From positions 54,356,183 to 54,420,182 of the forward strand of contig CM065377.1 in assembly GCA_033060915.1 (NCBI GenBank): DNA of 64,000 bases, in the 5' to 3' direction. Positions 11,690-23,117 of this stretch are shown in pieces. The translations under genes were made by a program, and so were the position numbers. The notes below the pieces were generated by a model that was given only the letters and a program-made list of their open reading frames with translations, searched no databases and was not told where the DNA came from. How positions within the stretch are numbered: the first letter of the stretch is position 1; every line of letters begins with the position of its first letter. Source of the stretch: Euryodendron excelsum. Lineage: Eukaryota; Streptophyta; Magnoliopsida; Ericales; Pentaphylacaceae.

Positions 11690-12275
11690 ACTCGCTGATC
11701 GTAAGCCAATAGTCTTGATGATGCGGATTGCATTGCTGAAGATTATTTGGAAACGCGGCGACGGCGATATACCCGAACCGGTGGTCGGTAAACTTCAATC
11801 GACCATAACTTTTGACTTGTAACTCCGTTTCGCCATTATAATATGTCTTTGAAAAGGTATCGACGAGCCGGAGAAAGGGGAAAATATGAAATGATTTTCC
11901 AGCCTAGGAAATTGCGAAAAAATGCTTCTAAATACGGTTTTGGAACTATTTTGTGTTTTGGGCTTATTTTTGTGGGCTTTTTGTCAGTTTTCCTTTTAAT
12001 CCGATTTTGTCTCGGGCCTAGGGTTTTGTGCCGCCTATTTATGTTCTTGTTTAAGACATTTTCAGCAGCTTTTGATGAATAATAAACTTGTGTGCGACTT
12101 TTTTTGCACTTTTCCAATCATTCGGTATTTTCTACGAAAATTAACGAGTGTTTAATGCCCTAGAACCTAGCATTCGTGGTGAATCAATAGGTTGTAGGAC
12201 AGCTCTGAATCCGGTATTCGTGGTGAATCAACGGATTAGAGTTTATTTTTCTTGTTCTCTTAATATCCGCTACAT
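11690..12275 (-). repeat. Dispersed repeat R, copy 1
   Basis: About 0.58 kb lying between the family A 3' LTR and the gag remnant. It is clearly similar, in opposite orientation, to 61330-61900. Shared marks on the - strand are repeated GTTGATTCACCACGAATACC motifs, AATACCGAA, a GGCGGCAC...CCCTAGG block and AACGGAGTTACAAGTCAAAA. Open frames here (for example 11836-12117) have no recognised domain. It may be a 3' untranslated block of the element or an independent repeat. Confidence 0.6.
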
Positions 12276-13027
12276 CACTTGTTATCTATCAGGTTTTGAA
12301 TCTTATGTCTGAGGGTCCAGCATTCTTCGGTATCATGTCCTTGGCTGCCTGAATGGTACTCACAGTACGCTTTTGGGTTAAAATAGGGTGGCAAAGGATT
12401 AGACTGAGGTCGAGGGGGTATAGGTTTCAAATATCCTACGGCAAGAAGATCGAAGTAAGCTGCAGTTTAGGTGCAAGCGAGTTTAGTGAAGACTCGATCT
12501 TTTGGTCTCGCTCACCTAGGTGCCTTGGATGACCTGATAAGTCGGGGATCAAGCCCCGGTATAACGGCTTTTGGGTCGGTGGTTTGGAAATTGGAGGGGT
12601 TCCGGGCTTTGTGCTTCAGAGTGGGACAATTTTCCGTGTTATGGCCAAGTGGATGGGACTGGTAATCATAGGATAGATTTTAGGATTCAGGGGTGTGGTT
12701 AAAGGTTAGTCTGAGAGATGTCGAAATTCGGCAAATGGCTTGGGGATGTTGTTAGTGAGCAATGGTATGGGTGTGGTCTTGGACTTCCCTCCTCATCCTT
12801 TTTCGTTCTTCGTGGACCTGAGCCTGCGATGACTCTACCTGCTGATGGGTTGCATAGGGTAAGAGTGAAGAGAGTATGTCTTCTATTTTAGTCATCCTGT
12901 GTCTGACTCCTTTCGCTTCTGCTAGTAGTAGAGTTAAGGTGTCGAGTGTGAGTGACTCCATGAGCGTTTCTAAGCTTTTGGCCAGTAATGACAGGGGGAA
13001 CGAGGGAAGGTACCTGAAACCAACCAA
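12276..13027 (-). pseudogene. gag: Gag C-terminal remnant of element A1
   Basis: Read on the - strand, a coiled-coil-like segment (13027-12752, with LLAEAKGVRHRMTKIEDI) is followed by HPLGHNTENCPTLKHKARN (about 12665-12600), a PPRPQSNPLPPYFNP linker, and CEYHSGSQGHDTEECWTL ending in KIQNLIDNK. The CEYHS..GHDTE.C..L..KIQ pattern is typical of gag in the Ogre/Tat lineage. The main gag core seen in element B is missing and stops interrupt the frame, so this copy is both reduced and decayed. Confidence 0.65.
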
Positions 13028-14445
13028 GGAAAAGAGTCAGTGTTTTATCCTGACAAGTCTTTATGCAATGCATGTTCTAGAGTGCCCCTATTTAGGAGGG
13101 AAACTAAACATGATGTATTGGCCCATTTTTGGAAATAAGGGATTACCCCTGTATGCAGATACCTTACCATCAAGTGGGAACCTTTAGTCGTCCATGCATT
13201 CATTCGCAAAAGTAAAAAAAAGTACGTTGAATTTTGGGTTTAAGATACAAAACAATTGAAATACATTTCAACTGGGGGAGAAGGAACATGTTCCTTTGGG
13301 GGGTTCCACTTATCTAATTTTACAAAGGAAAAACCTAAACTACTCTTAAGTCTTTGGGTTCACCTTCACTGGATTTGATGTCGAGGAGATCGCTTAGAGA
13401 CCTTGTTGATTGATTGCCCCTTGTCTTCTTGGCAATCCTATCTCCGTGAACATAGAGGGATTGGAGCCCCTCTTATGAAATGGATTGGTATGCATGCTAT
13501 GAGTCCTTAGGGTTACGTGGGAACCCTTAAGGTTTAAGTAGGTTTAATGCAATGGAGATTGACCTTGGTGTCACTCTCAATGGGTTGATCATATGCATGA
13601 GAATGCAGTGACTTGAGTCACTTGGAACTTTTGTCTTGACATGGAATATGGAATGCACGAACATAGATATGCAAAGAGTATAAGGAGAGAAAATATAGTT
13701 GAAGTAAACATGCATGCATGAACAGTTAGACAGACATTATAATAGTATGAATACAGTCATTATAACAACAGGAATAAGCAGATATAAATGAAAGTAGAGT
13801 AGTCGCCCTTTCCTCCATGGTTTTGGAAAACAGTGCACGTGTCTTAAATTCGGCAGAGGTTCGGCTATACATAGTGTCTATATGAGTATGAGGTTGAAGG
13901 TTGACTAATGCGTCCTAAAAAGGCTCGGTCCCTGGATTTTCAAACCTAGGCCCATTCCTCGAGGTAGTGCCATGATCGGTTGGTGATCCGAGCGGGGGAA
14001 CCATCAAGAGGCCGTAGGCGAAAAAACTAACACAGTATCTTGCCCACAACCAATATACCGTTCCCCCTTTCTAACTAGAAAGGTCACATCAGGGTAATAA
14101 TGCAAGTATGCAGAATGCAGGTGCACATGTAGTGTGCGTGTGATTTTTTAAAAGTGGAGGAAAGAGCCCAACAACTCTCATTCATCCTGTTCATCACATT
14201 CATGTATGGCAGTTAATAAAATTTAAATAACAAGCGCACTTATAAAACAAAGATGCAAGAGTTAGTATGTGGATGACAAACTTAATATAAGATAATATGA
14301 ATAAATGCATGTTTTGTTTTTTGTTCAAAAACAATTTTGAAATTTGATTTTGCAAATTTAAAGTGAATAGAATTGAACAAGTTAATTGAAGACTCTACAT
14401 GGGTGAAGGGTAAAGAGACATGATTACGGCCTAACTCTCTAAGTC
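13028..14445 (-). other. 5' leader of element A1, conserved with element B
   Basis: This is the untranslated stretch between PBS and gag. The part at about 13800-14050 is clearly homologous to 42030-42280 of element B. Shared marks on the + strand are GTCGCCCTTTCCTCC, CGGCAGAGGTTCGGCTAT (CGGCAAAGGTTCGGCTAT in B) and a GCGGGGGAACCATCAAGAG-type block. Conservation between two LTR families suggests a leader function such as packaging or translation; that is inference. No gene seen. Confidence 0.6.
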
Positions 14446-14463
14446 TCCCCAGTGGAGACACCA
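14446..14463 (-). other. Primer-binding site of element A1
   Basis: On the - strand TGGTGTCTCCACTGGGGA starts two bases after the LTR end (GGGCGCGACA). It resembles the TGGCGACTCCACTGGG site reported, from memory, for Ogre elements primed by tRNA-Arg. Its position to the left of TGTCGCGCC on the + strand shows that the element runs on the - strand. Confidence 0.75.
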
Positions 14464-14465
14464 GC

Positions 14466-16845
14466 TGTCGCGCCCAGATTTTTCGCACTTAAGGAATACA
14501 CACACAAGCGGGAAAAACACTGTACTCTCTCATTAGAATTCACCCTCCTAAAAGAATGAATGCAACTAGGTTTGAATTAAAAATAGATTTGAATAAAGGG
14601 CTTTTAGAAAAGATTTGGAGTTACTGCTTAATTTGATTAAGGTGAGTTAGGTCACCTAAAACTAAGCATAATCTGAAAACTACACTTAGGGTTTTTGAAA
14701 AAGGTTTTTGAAAATACCACCTCAAGAGAGGGTTTTTAAGAAAAACAGATTGTTTGGCGACCATTGCAAAACATTTAAGCCCTTTTTTAAAAATAACTTC
14801 GTTTTTGGTCTTTGAAAACAGTGATCTTAGGTTCGGAGGTTGGTTACGTGTGGGAAGACGCATTAAGCCATCACCTTATCCCGCCCTTGCGGTACCTACA
14901 TGTCTATTTACCCTAGATTCACCTATGAGAGTCTTCAACTAACAATTGCTCAATCCTATCCACTTTATAAAAGAATTTTTGAAAAGAAACTAACACGAGG
15001 CATGATATGCAAGTGTAGGAAAAGAAAGTTGGAAAATAGATTTGGAAAGAGATTTGAAAAGAAGAATTTAATTTGATTTTAGAAAAGAGATTTGAAAGGA
15101 TAGATTTGAAATTGGAAAGTTTTAGAATTTGGAAATAAAAATTTAGAATTGGAAGTTTGAAAATAGATTGGAGATTTGGAAAGATTTTGTGGAAATAGAA
15201 ACTTGAAAAATGTTATGACCGCACTCATGAGGGTTGCCTACGTATCCTTTTGTAGGAATCAGGTCAGTCGTAGTTCGGACAAGAGTCCGATAGAAGATAG
15301 AAGGTTGGATTAGAAGAAAGAGATTTTGATTGGAAAAAGGATTTGATTTGAATTTAGAATAGAATATTGGAAATTGAAATTTGGAATCTTGGAATTGAAA
15401 AGATTAGACTTTGACTTGGGAAGGTAGAACTTGGAAGAAAGATTTAGACTTGTTTTGGAAAGATTGAGGTTTAAAGAACCTAGACTTAGGAAAGATTTTA
15501 CTTGGAAGGGCTTTAAGAAAATGTTTGACTCGAATGTTAGACTTGGAAGATTTAGAAAAAGATTGGATTTAGGAAATGTTAGAATTAGGAAAGGTTCAAA
15601 TTAGGGAAGGTTCATTTTACAAAAGTTTTCAAAGTAGGAAAGTTTTGAAATATGGAAGTTTTGAAAATAAGAAAGTTTTGAGTTTAGAAAGCTTTAGATT
15701 TGGAAAGATTTGAAGTTTTTAGGAAAATTTTAGAGTTTAGAAAGTTTGGAAGTTTATAAAGATTTAACTTAAGAAAGTTTTGAATTTAGAAAGCTTTGAA
15801 CTTGGAAAGATTTGAAATTTAGAAAGTTTAAAAATTTTGGAAAGATTTGAACTTAAGAAAGATTTGAAGATTTAGATTTGGAAAGTTAAGGTTTGAAAAT
15901 GGATAGAATTAGGAAAGATTTGAAAGTTGAATTTTAAAATTTAAGAAAGATTTTTATGTTCAAGTTTTAAAAGCTTAATATTTAAGAAAGTAGGAGATTA
16001 GGAAGGATTTGATTTAGGAAAGATTTGTGTTTGGAAGGATTGAGATTCCTATTTCCTAAAGCAAGGGATTGGATTTTGTTTCTAAAAGAGAAGATTTGAT
16101 TTTGTTTTCAAAAACGGAGGATTGGATCTAGTTTCCTAAACGGGAGATTGGATTTGGTTTCCTAAAGGGAAGATTTGATTTGACAAGGATTTGGAAAGGG
16201 AAGCTTTAGAAACCCTAGATTTGGAAGACTATAGTTTTGATGTAGAAAATTGATTTTTTTGGAAACTTATGATTCTGACGTAGAAAGGGAGGTTTTGGAA
16301 ACCTACGTTTGGGGCAAGGTTGAAAATCACGTTTTTGGAAAGAAAATTAGGGTTTCCAAATTGTAGGTTCTAGGACTTGACTTGGGCACCAAGAAAAGGA
16401 ATTTTTGGAAAGTGAGCTTTTTGGAAAGAAGGATTTTTGGAAAAGAAATCCTAGAGAGGAGTTTCTAGAAGGAAGATTTTGGAAGGAGAGAGTTTTTGGA
16501 AAGAAATCCTAGTGGGGAGTTTTTAGAAAATGAATTTGAAAAGAATATTTTGGAAAGGAGTTTAAAAAGGGAAGTTTTGGAAAAATAAATTTTTGGAGGG
16601 AGTTTTTAGAAAACAATTTTGGAAAGCATGCTAAAAAAGAGGTTTTAGAAGGAGGGATTTGAAAAGAAAGTTTTTAGAAAATATATATATACACAAATAT
16701 CTTACTTTCCTAAAGCGATTCTAACCATAAGAGGGCTAGAAACACTTTAGGAAAGTGGTTTTGAAAATAATAAGGAGTTGAAAATATGGACCATATTGGT
16801 CACTTTAAATATAACACTTTCCTAAAGCAACCCTAGCCATGGAAA
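14466..16845 (-). mobile_element. Family A Ogre-like LTR, partial (5' LTR of element A1)
   Basis: The end TGTCGCGCCCAGATTTTTCG (+ strand) adjoins the PBS. The block aligns with 17440 to about 20075 of the solo LTR, then stops after CCATGGAAAGG at 16845, where unrelated sequence begins. The missing half is not found further right. Most of the block is a degenerate, purine-rich array of TAGGAAAGTTTTGAA-like units. No protein is encoded. Confidence 0.75.
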
Positions 16846-17439
16846 GGTTTGACCGGAAAAATTGAAAATCGGTCTAAGAAACTGTCCGGTTAAAACATCA
16901 AAACCGTTCCAATTCAAAAATCGCTCTCCTTTTGCAAAAACCATCTAAACCGGCGGTCCAACCGGTCATTTGTGAGAACCGTTCACGGTTCACATGAACC
17001 GGATGGTTTAATGGCTGTGTCTACAGCACAATCAAAGCTCTGCCTTCGCTCTGCATCATCTCAGTCCCACAAAGCAACATTGTAACAGAACGACAATAGC
17101 CTTTGGCAACCTTCATTTCATTCTCCAGCAGCCTTCTCCTTCTTCACGAGTCTGCAAGTGGCCACTATCCAACCTCTTTCCATCGAAGTTTTAAGTTCCT
17201 GAGGCTCGTTGCCATGGCCAACAACTAAGTGGTTGATGGCAGAAACAGTTCTGGACAAATAACACAGACTTCTGAGGAGGATTGCAAATGTTGGAGGCCA
17301 TAAATGTTAATGGTGATGCACTGATGCCATGATGGGTGGGGTAAATATGGAATCAAATGGCCTTCTCAATGTAGCGCTTGATTTTTTCTTCAAGCATACG
17401 GCTACCAGCTGTTGTATTTAAGCCTTTTCAAGTTATTGG
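16846..17439. mobile_element. Older repeat X, left piece
   Basis: The piece starts TTTGACCGGAAAAATTG and is rich in CCGG/GGTC palindromic words near its left end (AACCGGCGGTCCAACCGGTC region, about 16950), then becomes ordinary non-coding sequence. It is interrupted at 17439 by a solo LTR with a perfect target duplication, resumes at 22896, and is interrupted again at 23117. The likely right end (GAACCATT... CGGTCCAAGTTTTAAAAC) is at 47467-47695. Such GGTCCAAGTTTTAAAAC ends occur in plant TIR elements, but the class is not proven. Confidence 0.4.
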
Positions 17440-20400
17440 TGTTGCGCCTAGATTTTTCGCACTTGAGGAATACACACACAAGCGGGAAAAATGTTGTACT
17501 CTCTCGTTAGAACTCACCCTCTTAGAAGAATGAGTGCGACTAGGTTTGAATTGAAAATTGGTTTGAATAAAGGGCTTTTGGAAAAGATTTGGAGTCGCCA
17601 CCTAACTTGATTAAGGTGAATTAGGTCACCTAAAAACTAAGAATAATCCGAAGACTACACTTAGGGTTTTTAAAAACGATTTTGAAAATATCTCCTCAAG
17701 AGGGGGTTTTTAGGAAAACAGATTGTTTGGTAACCTTTGAAAAAAATTTAAGCCATTTTTGAAAAATAACTTCGTTTTTGGTCTTTTGAAAACAGTGATC
17801 CTAGGTTCGGAAGTTGGTTACGTGTAGGGAAGATGCACTAAGTCATCATCCTACCCCGCCCTTTTGGTACCTACATGTCAATCTACCCTAGATTCACCTA
17901 TGAGAGTCTTCAACTAACAAATGACCAATCCTATCCACTTCAGAAAAAAAAGGAATGTTTAAAAGACATGATGCATGATATGCAAGTGCTAGAAAAGAAT
18001 ATTGAAAAATAGATTTGGAAAGAAATTGATTTGATTTTAGAAAAGATTTGAAAAGATAGATTTGAAATTAGAAAGTTTTAGAATTTGGAAATTGAGATTT
18101 GAAAATAAACTTTTGGAATCGGAAATTGAAAATGGAACATAGAATTGAAAACTTGAAGAAGATTGTAGAATTCGAGATTGAAAAATGTTATGAAAATAGA
18201 AACTTGAAAAATGTGGTGACCGCACCCATAAGAGTTGCCTACGTATCCTTTTGGAGGAATCAGGTCAGTCGTAGTTCGGACAAGAGTCCGATTGAAAATA
18301 GAAGAGTTGATTGAAAGAACAAGATTGAATTGGAAATTGGATTGGAAAATTGAGAGATTGAACTTTGATTGGAAGATTTGAAAAGACTTGACTTTGGAAA
18401 ACTCGGTTTTAGGAAACCTAAAAAGACTTGAGACTTAGAAAAGAAGGCTTGGATTTGACTTGGAAAGAGTTTAGAGAATAATTGACTTGAATATTGGACT
18501 TGGAAGATTAGGAAAGCTTGGATTTAGGAAAGGCTCAGATTAGGAAAGTTTCGAAATAGGAAAGTGTCATTTTAGGAAAGCTTTGTTTTAGGAAAGTTTC
18601 AGTTTAGGAAAGTTTTGGAATTAGGAAAGTTTCACATTAGGAAAGTTTTGTTTTAAAAAAAGGTTTTAAAATAGGAAAGTGTTGAATTTAGAAATTTTTT
18701 GAATTAGGAAAAGTTTAGTTTAAGAAAGGTTTAGAATTTGAAAAGTTTCAAGTTAAGAAAGTTCTGAATTTGGAAAGCTTAGAATTTTATAAAGATTCTA
18801 AATTAGGAAATATTTAGAAAATGTTTGAATTAAGAAAGTTTCAACTTAAGAAGGTTTTGAATTAAGAAAGTTTTCAGTTTAGAAAGCTTTGGATTTAGAC
18901 AGATTTGAAATTTAGAAAGTTTAAGATTTAGGAAGTTTTAAAATTTTAGAAAATCTAGAGATTAGGAAAGGTTTGAATTTTGGAAAGGTTTGAAAACTTA
19001 GATTTGGAAAGTTAAGATTTGGAAAGGGATAAAATTAGAAAAGGGTTGGATTAGGAAAGATTTGGAAGCTTAATGTTTACGGAAAGATTTGAAAATTTTA
19101 GGAAACTTATGGTTTAGGAAGGTAGGAAATTAGGAGAGATTTGAATTAGGAAAGATGTAGATTTTGAGTCTAAAAGGGAAGGTTCGATTTTGTTTCCAAA
19201 AACGGAGGATAGGATCTAGTTTCCTAAATGGGAAGATTTGATTTGGTTTCCTAAAGGAAAGATGGGATTTGGTTTCCTAAAGGGAAGATTGGAATTGACA
19301 AGGATTTGAAAAGGGAGGTTTTAGAAACCCTAGATTTGGAAGGCTATAGTTTTGACGTAAAACAGAGGTTTTGAAAATGTGTATGGTTTGGATGTGAAAA
19401 CAAAAGGTTTTGGAAACCTAGGTTTTAAGGCAAGTTTGAAAATTATGTTTTTGGAAAGAAAATTAGGGTTTCCTAATTGTGGGTTCTAGGGCTTGACTTG
19501 GGCAACAAGAAAAAGGATTTTTGGAAAGTGAGTTTTTGGAAACGAAGATTTTTAGAAGGAGATCTAAAGAAAGAGTTTTTAGAAAGTGTATTTTGAAAAG
19601 AATTTTAGGAAGGAAGATTTTGGAAAGTAAAACTTTTGAGAGGGTTTTGGAAACAAGATTTTGGAAGGAGATTGTTAGAAAGAAATTTTAGGAAAGAGAT
19701 TTAAGGGGTGTTTTCTAAAAAGGAAACCTAGGGAGTGTTTTTTTTTTTAGGAAAGAAATTTTGAGGAGAGTGTTTTGGAAAGGAGTTTAAAAAGGGAATT
19801 TTGAAAAAATAGATTTTTGGAGGGAGTTTTTGAAAATAACTTTGGAAATGAGAGTTTTAGGAAAGTATGTTGAAAAAGAGATTTTTAGGCAGAGATTTTT
19901 GAAAAGAGAGTTTTTTGAAAAGTATAAAAACGTCTCACTTTTCTAAAGCGATTCTAACCATAAGAAGGTTAGAACCACTTTAAGAAAGTGGTTTTGAAAA
20001 CAACAAGATTTTGAAAATATGGACCATGTTGGTCACTTTAAATATAACACTTTCCCAAAGCAACCCTAGCCATGGAAAGGCTAGAATCACCCTAGGATTG
20101 TGATTTTGAAAACAAGTTTTGAAAAAGGAGATTTTGATGCAATTTTGAAAACAAGTTTAATGCAAGCTTTGAAAACGAGTTTGAAAACGATTTTTGGAAG
20201 AATGCAAGATTAAGATATGCACAATGCAAATTGGGGTCGTGAACATACAAGGTTAAGGCTTCACCACATAATCAAGGGGGCCGGACCCACGTGGTCTCCG
20301 ATTAGCCTAAAGGAAAGCCCTCAACACGGTGACTCTCCAATAGTCCAATCCTACACATAGACTGGGAATCCCCTTGTTTCAAGCATGCAAAGAAGGGGGG

Positions 20401-20810
20401 GGAAGAGATGGGGAATTAAACTAGAGAAAACCCAAGTGGGTTAGGAGAGAGAAGAGAGAGGGGGAAGTGCAGAAACGTAAAATGAAAACCTACCTTATGT
20501 CTTGTTTATTTTGCGCGCCTTGCTTGTCGTCGGTCTTCGTCTTGATCTTCGTCTTCAATCTTCAAGAGTTGTCTTCAATCTTCAAACTTCAGATTGCAGC
20601 TCCTCAAGTCTTCAAAGGAGGGTTGGAGGCTAGTGTATAAGTGTATAGGGGTGTGTATGAGTGTATATAAGGCTTAGGGTTTGTGTATGGTGGCTAGGGT
20701 TTGGAAAACCTAAGGAAGCTAGGGTTTAGGGAGTGTTCGAGCTCCGTATATCGAATACTGGTGTTTTTAGACTGAGTTTGCGGACCCCTTTCACGCTGGA
20801 AGAGGCTTTG

Positions 20811-20818
20811 TATTTATA
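20811..20818 (-). promoter_or_regulatory. LTR TATA box (solo LTR A2)
   Basis: TATAAATA on the - strand sits in the same context as in the other family A LTRs: GGCGCC palindromes immediately upstream (20833-20865), and the conserved CAAAGCCTCTTCCAGCG downstream. Confidence 0.65.
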
Positions 20819-21212
20819 GAGATGGATAGACCTGGCGCCTGTTGCAGTGGCGCTAGCCAATTAGAAAAGTATTTAGGTCGGTAAGCAACGTATCTTTGAC
20901 TAGATTTGGGCGCCTGTACTAGTAACTACCATGCATTTTTAGCCTGGCTTCACTAGGAGTGACTCCGGAAAGTCCGGGAAGGAGTTAAGTGACCAAGAAT
21001 GGCTTGGAAGGTTGGAAAAGGGCAAGAACACTTAGAATAGTTTCCCGGAGGTATTTGACTTGAAAAATGAGAATAGGATGTGTCGGAAGGGTTAACCGGG
21101 CCTTTAGGGGCAAAACGGTCAATCGGATAGGGAAGCTGCCGGGACGGACTCGGACTGTCATGGAAGAAGACTCGTGATTTGGAAACATTATTCAAAATGT
21201 TCCCAAAGGTTG

Positions 21213-21770
21213 CCGGTTTGATACCCAGAGCCGGTGTGGACGAAAAAGGCGACCGACCCTCTAAGAGCAAAACTATCATTTTGCACTGGGTTTGCCGGAA
21301 TTGACTCGGAATGATTCGGGAAGGCAAAGGAAGGTTGAGAATACTATAAGAAGCATTCTCAGGAGGTTACCGGTTTGATACCCAGAGCCGGCGTGGCTAG
21401 AAAAATGCGACCGGCCCACCAGGGGTAAGACGGTCATTTTGCACCAAGTTTGCCGGAACTGACTCGTAATGATTTGGAAAGGTAAAGAAAGGTTGAGAAT
21501 ACTATAAAAATCATTCTTGGGAAGTTTCCGGTTTGATACCCAGAGCTGGTGTGGTTGGAAAAGGTGACCAGCCCAGTAGGGGAAAAATAGTCATTTTGTA
21601 CCGGGGTTGCCGGAATTGACTCGAAATAATCTGGAAAGGTAGAGAAAGGTTGGGAATACTATAAGAAGTATTCCCAAGAGGTTACCGGTTTGATACCCAG
21701 AGCCGGTGTGGTCCCCGAGGCGTTCGGATGCCTAGGGGCAAAATGGTCATCTTGACCGAAAAGTCTCAAA
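21213..21770. repeat. 157-bp tandem array in family A LTR
   Basis: The marker CCGGTTTGATACCCAGAGC recurs at about 21213, 21370, 21528 and 21685, giving a period of 157-158 bp. Each unit also carries a GGGGCAAAACGGTCATTTTG-like word and a GACTCGGAATGAT-like word. The other family A LTRs hold three marked units at the equivalent place, so copy number varies. Confidence 0.85.
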
Positions 21771-22289
21771 ATTGGCCCAAAATTGACTAGAAGGCACCTA
21801 ATCATGCCAGATTTCTTTTAAGACAATCTTGGAAGGTTGGACTTACCGTTTGGTCTCGAGAAACGTGTTAGAAAAGGCCCAAGGGGCAGTTTGGTCATTT
21901 TTCACCGAAGTGGGCTAGCAGGCACTGGTCTTGACCTGGGTTTTGAGTATTTTCGCCACTCTGACACCGGTCGTGTGATATAGGGGGTTTGTTGGCAATT
22001 CCCTATATCGACCTGTTTGCGAGTATTTCCACTACTCAGACGGTTCCCGATCATTCCCGGGACTGCCTGATCTTGGGAAGCTGCTAAAGGGACTTAGCAC
22101 CTGAGAAGTCAACTTTCTCAGAAGGCGTGCCTAAACAGACATTTCTGCATTGGCGGGCTAGCAGGCGCCAAAGGTGGACCGTTCTACCATCTAGGGGACT
22201 TGGGGTCTCATCCCGGTCGATAGGTTTAAAGGGACTTACCGTTTCGAAGAGATTTTCTTCGAAAAGCGCGCCGAACCGTCTCGAGGAAT

Positions 22290-22710
22290 AAACTGTCGAG
22301 AGAGAGGGATTGGAATTGGAAAGGGGTCTTATTGTCTTCGGAAAGACATGCCTGATTGGAGTAGATTTACCGTCTTAGGGAATCAACTGTCTCGAGAGAG
22401 GGATTGGAATTGGAAAGGGGTCTTATCGTCTTCGGAAAGACTTCCCTGATTTGAAATTGGAAAGGGGACTTACCGACTTCGAAAAGACATGCCTGATTTG
22501 GAATTGGAAAGGGGACTTACCGTTTTCGGAAATACGTGCCTGATTTGGAATTGGAAAGGGGACTTACTGTCTTCGGAAAGACGTGCCTAATTTGGAATTG
22601 AAAAGGGGACTTACCGTCTTCGGAAAGACGTGCCTGATTTCGAATAGATTTACCGTCTCGAGGAATCAACTGTCTCGAGAGAGGGGTTGGAGTTGGAATT
22701 GGAAAGGACA
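22290..22710. repeat. ~49-bp tandem array near the TGTAAGCACC end of the LTR
   Basis: Units contain GGAATTGGAAAGGGGACTTA and TCTTCGGAAAGACGTGCCTG. Some copies add a TCTCGAGAGAGG segment, lengthening the period to about 93 bp. The paired words (CTTCGGAAAG, CTCGAG) are partly palindromic. Confidence 0.8.
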
Positions 22711-22895
22711 ATGCCCCTAAGGGCATTTTGGTCATTTTGCCTCTATTTGGGCCTGGTGGGCCTGCAAAGTGATGGACAGACGGGATTTGGACTTAGGAAG
22801 TTGGTTTTGATTGGAATACGTCCATATTGACTTGAGTACAAGTCTGGACGAAGCGTAAACTGTCGAGCGGTCAAAAATGGGGTGCTTACAATTGG

Positions 22896-23112
22896 TTGGT
22901 GTGCATAAATGTGAAATGGGATATAAATTAAAGCTGATATGTATTTATGGGCCCAATTAAATATCACATATAACTGATATATATTGATGAGCTCAATTTA
23001 GAGCTAAAATGGGAAATAGATTAAAAATAATGTAATATGGCCAAGATAACATAAACAACTAATAGATAATATGCCACTTTCTTAAATCTAGTATAGACGT
23101 GCATTAATTTTC
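22896..23112. mobile_element. Older repeat X, middle piece
   Basis: AT-rich non-coding sequence lies between two target-site duplications (ATTGG on the left, ATGAT on the right). Removing both insertions joins it to the left piece at 17439 and the right piece at 47467. It carries no recognisable gene. Confidence 0.4.
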
Positions 23113-23117
23113 ATGAT

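Larger units (their letters stand above)
17440..22890 (-). mobile_element. Solo LTR of family A (5.45 kb), TSD ATTGG
   Basis: A complete LTR runs from TGTTGCGCC to GGGGTGCTTACA on the + strand, equal to TGTAAGCACCCC...GGCGCAACA in element sense (- strand). It is flanked by ATTGG at 17435-17439 and 22891-22895, a perfect 5-bp target duplication, so it is a genuine insertion that lost its interior by LTR-LTR recombination. A 5.4-kb LTR is far longer than most plant LTRs and fits the Ogre group. It contains a degenerate purine-rich array (about 18000-19900), a TATA box, GGCGCC palindromes, a 157-bp tandem array and a ~49-bp array. Confidence 0.9.

Noticed and set aside
20953..21327. 124-codon - strand frame
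   Set aside because: It overlaps the 157-bp tandem array in a solo LTR; no domain is recognised and the frame is not kept in the other family A LTRs.
21213..22710. CRISPR-like spacing of repeats in the LTRs
   Set aside because: Repeats are contiguous tandem units without unique spacers, and the sequence is plant nuclear DNA.
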